Virus record (IMG/VR): IMGVR_UViG_3300020204_000412
Location: 1 to 22,372 of that record
Strand: one strand, 5' to 3'
Origin: a virus
Length of the DNA stretch: 22,372 nt
The position numbers were made by a program, and so were the translations under genes. The stretch's first letter is position 1; the number at the start of each line of letters is the position of its first letter. The notes beneath the pieces were generated by a model, which saw only the letters and a program-made list of their open reading frames with translations, was not told where the DNA came from and searched no databases. This document shows, in pieces, positions 19,662 to 22,372 of this stretch.

Positions 19662-22088
19662 ATGAGACTTTATGGTCTACTTGAACAACTTACCAAGATT
19701 ATCCTTGTCAATGGCAAGAATATTGAAATTACTCCGAGTTCACAGCCCGGCAGCTCAGACAAGATTCTACGCATCCCTGCCATTGCAGACGGTGATGCCG
19801 ACCAGGAAATAGTGCTAAGCAAACAACTCCAAGTACTTGAAAAGAAGACAATCAGTTCTCCCATCGTAGACGGTACAGCTCAAACCCCAAATGCAGGGAA
19901 AGTAAACCTTGCCTCGGCCGCCAATGGACTACTTGTAACTGGACAAAACGGAAGTACAGCTACAATCTCGACAGCTTCACTGACAGGAGCTAAGACATTC
20001 ACATTTCCAGACGTAAGCGGTATACTCATCACCTCGAGCGATTCTGGCTCAATCACTTCCGCAATGATTGCCGATGGCACCATTGTGAACGCGGACATCA
20101 ATGCCAGCGCAGCCATCGCTGGAACCAAGATTAGCCCTGCCTTTGGAAACCAGGCAGTAAGTACCTCCAGTACGCTTACACTATCCGCACTCAGCTCGGC
20201 AGGTGTTCTACACAACGACGCAAATGGTCTCGTTTCGTCTTCCAAGATTGTGGACGCAGATGTGGATAATGCTGCAGCCATCCAGGGAAGCAAAGTTATC
20301 CCAAGCTTTGGCGCACAGAATGTCTCGACCACAGGCTCCGTTACTGCAGGCTCACTTACACTCAACGGAAACGTAAGCCTTGGCGTAGGTGCATCGAATG
20401 CCCTGACTGTCGGTGACTCGGACGACACAATTACCATTCCCGGCAACCTGGTTGTCCAGGGAACCACAACCACAATTGACACAACCAATCTGGAAGTCAA
20501 GGACAAGAACATCCTCCTGAACAACGGCGGTACGACAGCTTCGGCAGCCGGAGCAGGTATCTCCGTTGAAGGTGACTCAAACGCGGTTATCGCTTCGATT
20601 CAGTACGATGCAGCCCTGGCATCCAAGTTCAAGCTTGGCGCAGCCGGCTCGGAAGTCCAAGTCGCAGACGTAAGTTCCAGCCAGACTCTACTTAGCAAAA
20701 AGATTAGCTCCACAGCTGCACTGACCGGCGCACTCGAACTACCCAGCGGCACCCTTGGCGAGCGTCCTGGAACTCCAGTCGAAGGCATGATTCGCTACAA
20801 CTCCGACTCGGACAGCTTCGAGGGCTACGCAGCCGGAGCATGGGCAGGCATCGGCGGAAGCGGGACTGTTGACAAGATTACACAGCCATATGTAGCGCCA
20901 GAGACTGCATTTGCAGTCGGTGAAGTACTTTACCTGGATGGCGCAGTCTACAAACGTGCCAAAGCAGATGCAGCAAATACAGCCGAAGTCGTGGGCGTAG
21001 TCTCGCGCATCGTCGATGCTACCGCTGCAAGCTTCACATTTGAAATGACTCTCTCCGGCGAAGTCGCAGGCCTTGCAGGTCTAACCCCGGGCGAAGTCTA
21101 CTTCCTCTCGGCAGCCACGGCCGGCGCACTGACGGCAGTTGAGCCAAGCGTAGTCGGACAGGTCTCTCTGCCTGTCGGTGTCGCGAGCTCGGCAACCAGC
21201 CTGTACGTCGCACCGAAGCGCGGCGTCGTCATCGGCGCGGCTAACGTGCGCACAAACATCAATCTCTCCAACAATGCTTCCACACCGGTCCAGAACGTCT
21301 CGGCGTACGACGCGGGCGAGCTGTCCGGCTGGGTCTACATCGACGCGACAGCCGACCGGCGCTTCTACGTCACGGCACAGTTTGCGAAGAAGGGCGACGG
21401 CACGGGCTACTGGTGCAGCTTCCAGACGACCGGCGACACTCCCCCGGCAGGCTTCTCGATGGACGTGACAACGGCCGGAGCGGTGCATACGCTGGTGGCC
21501 ACAATGCCGAGCGTCGCAGGTTTCAGCAGCGCCAATATCAATTTTGCATTGAACGCCCCGGCTGTCGGAGCGACGCTTCCGCTGCAAATCGACGGCGGGT
21601 TGGTCAACGGCCCAGTGCTGGGAAGTACGACTGGCGTTGCTCCAGCTGCAGGTCGGGTTGGGGAAAAAATCACCTGGACAACAGCGCCGGGTGCTTTTTC
21701 AGTAACAACCAGTATGAGTGATTGGTCAAACGCCTTCATAACACTTAATCCTGGTGTATGGCTTATTCAGGCAAGCATAAACGCAAACATTAGTACCGAA
21801 CCTTATGCTGGTTATGATGTAGCTGGTGTGATTCGGATTACTGACTCGAGCGGCAACTTAGTTGATACTCAACAAAAAAGTTTGAATGTACGCGCCGGTG
21901 GAAATCAAGAACAACGGACGCGTGTTGTGGTTTCTTTTATGTCAGTAGTTAATGTTACTGCAACAAATACCGTATATAAAATACGAGCGCAAAGGTTTGA
22001 TAATATTGGTTCTGGTTCATTTTCATTAATTAATAGCTCCGGAGTAGATTCGGGTTATTCACATTTTTTTGCAGTACGCATCGCCTGA
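19662..22088 (+). CDS. Mosaic tail fibre with C-terminal adhesion domains
   Basis: An 808-residue protein, AAGGAG ahead of ATG 19662, 13 bases after the previous stop. Two related segments, ADINASAAIAGTKISPAFG (near 144) and ADVDNAAAIQGSKVIPSFG (near 199), are fibre repeats. GNLVVQGTTTTIDTT with VKDKNILLN (near 261) and LPSGTLGERPGTPVEG with MIRYN (near 360) are also common in phage fibres. Residues about 415-650 are a domain with GEVLYLDG and GLTPGEVYFLS, and the last 140 residues resemble a jelly-roll adhesion tip (PGVWLIQASIN, SHFFAVRIA). Base composition changes sharply within the gene: 43 of 60 bases are G or C at 21181-21240, but only 20 of 60 at 21961-22020. The tip was probably acquired or swapped separately. 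Confidence 0.82.
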   Translation: MRLYGLLEQLTKIILVNGKNIEITPSSQPGSSDKILRIPAIADGDADQEIVLSKQLQVLEKKTISSPIVDGTAQTPNAGKVNLASAANGLLVTGQNGSTATISTASLTGAKTFTFPDVSGILITSSDSGSITSAMIADGTIVNADINASAAIAGTKISPAFGNQAVSTSSTLTLSALSSAGVLHNDANGLVSSSKIVDADVDNAAAIQGSKVIPSFGAQNVSTTGSVTAGSLTLNGNVSLGVGASNALTVGDSDDTITIPGNLVVQGTTTTIDTTNLEVKDKNILLNNGGTTASAAGAGISVEGDSNAVIASIQYDAALASKFKLGAAGSEVQVADVSSSQTLLSKKISSTAALTGALELPSGTLGERPGTPVEGMIRYNSDSDSFEGYAAGAWAGIGGSGTVDKITQPYVAPETAFAVGEVLYLDGAVYKRAKADAANTAEVVGVVSRIVDATAASFTFEMTLSGEVAGLAGLTPGEVYFLSAATAGALTAVEPSVVGQVSLPVGVASSATSLYVAPKRGVVIGAANVRTNINLSNNASTPVQNVSAYDAGELSGWVYIDATADRRFYVTAQFAKKGDGTGYWCSFQTTGDTPPAGFSMDVTTAGAVHTLVATMPSVAGFSSANINFALNAPAVGATLPLQIDGGLVNGPVLGSTTGVAPAAGRVGEKITWTTAPGAFSVTTSMSDWSNAFITLNPGVWLIQASINANISTEPYAGYDVAGVIRITDSSGNLVDTQQKSLNVRAGGNQEQRTRVVVSFMSVVNVTATNTVYKIRAQRFDNIGSGSFSLINSSGVDSGYSHFFAVRIA

Positions 22089-22141
22089 CCCGACCGCAGG
22101 GAAGGGTCCTAGCGAAAGCGACGCCGAGAAGAGTGACACAC

Positions 22142-22165
22142 GGGACGGAGAGCGTCCCTGATTTT
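22142..22165 (+). terminator. Hairpin with short T-run after the mosaic fibre gene
   Basis: GGGACG (22142-22147) pairs exactly with CGTCCC (22153-22158) around GAGAG; TGATTTT follows. The stem is good and the T-run short, so it may be a weak terminator or a leader stem for the next gene. Confidence 0.45.
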
Positions 22166-22194
22166 GGAAGAGTATATAACAAAGGAGAGAACGA

Positions 22195-22372
22195 ATGAGC
22201 AATACAGCATTACTAGGGTCCTACGGCGACAATAGCGGCGCGGGGTTGATGTTCCGCAATCGGATTATCAACGGCGATATGAGAATTGACCAGAGAAATA
22301 GCGGTGCAGCGGTTACAGTACCCACTGCAGGGTCTGTTTTTCCTGTGGATAGATTCAAGGTAGAGCGGGCTA
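22195..22372 (+). CDS. Fibre or receptor-binding protein, partial
   Basis: The first 59 codons of a gene cut by the right edge, with AAAGGAG (22181-22187) seven bases before ATG 22195. The segment FRNRIINGDMRIDQRNSG (residues 20-37) followed by a short variable stretch and PVDRFKVER is a well-known opening in phage tail-fibre and carbohydrate-binding proteins. It continues the fibre block. The particular ligand and the C-terminal domains cannot be seen. Confidence 0.75.
   Translation, partial: MSNTALLGSYGDNSGAGLMFRNRIINGDMRIDQRNSGAAVTVPTAGSVFPVDRFKVERA

Noticed and set aside
21081-21587. Minus-strand open frame of 168 codons
   Set aside because: Shadow of the GC-rich part of the fibre gene; no ribosome site and Arg-rich content.

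Overview
The window is a tailed-phage genome segment, most likely from a short-tailed (podovirus-like) or other lytic-style caudovirus. The support is a contiguous set of packaging and head genes on the plus strand (small terminase, large terminase, portal, scaffold, major capsid protein) surrounded by tail-fibre genes and short beta-rich virion proteins, with almost every gene start overlapping or touching the previous stop. The host cannot be named from sequence. Good Shine-Dalgarno sites and sigma70-type promoters point to a bacterium with ordinary housekeeping transcription, and a cobalamin-dependent ribonucleotide reductase implies a host or habitat that supplies B12.

Layout. Positions 1-63 hold the first 21 codons of a leftward gene running off the edge. 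Positions 64-638 are a divergent, non-coding stretch rich in hairpins, T-runs, a 36-nt alternating purine-pyrimidine tract and a G-quadruplex motif. A small HNH-like zinc protein follows (639-1100), then a second structured non-coding stretch (1101-1636) with repeated near-dyads and competing stem-loops, ending in a promoter. From 1637 to 8572 runs one tightly packed block: a winged-helix protein with a possible primase-like N-terminus, a probable small terminase, five short proteins (several clearly virion-type beta proteins), an 810-residue Ala-rich fibre and a 286-residue fibre-like protein. A sigma70 promoter at 8576-8604 starts the next block: class II ribonucleotide reductase, a two-helix membrane protein, large terminase, a problematic small reading frame, and portal. 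A further promoter (14434-14462) serves scaffold and capsid, which are closed by a clean terminator at 17096-17129. Another promoter (17133-17161) opens the fibre block: two fibres of about 810 residues and the start of a third.

How it works together. Terminase pumps DNA through the portal into a capsid built on the scaffold. The fibres and small beta-rich proteins decorate the particle and contact the host. The reductase supplies deoxynucleotides and is co-transcribed with packaging genes, which is unusual. The scaffold-capsid pair has its own promoter and terminator, as expected for proteins needed in high copy. The most unusual places are the two structured non-coding stretches, the reading-frame change at 12160-12471, the HNH protein without visible catalytic residues, and the three-part base composition of the 19662-22088 fibre gene.
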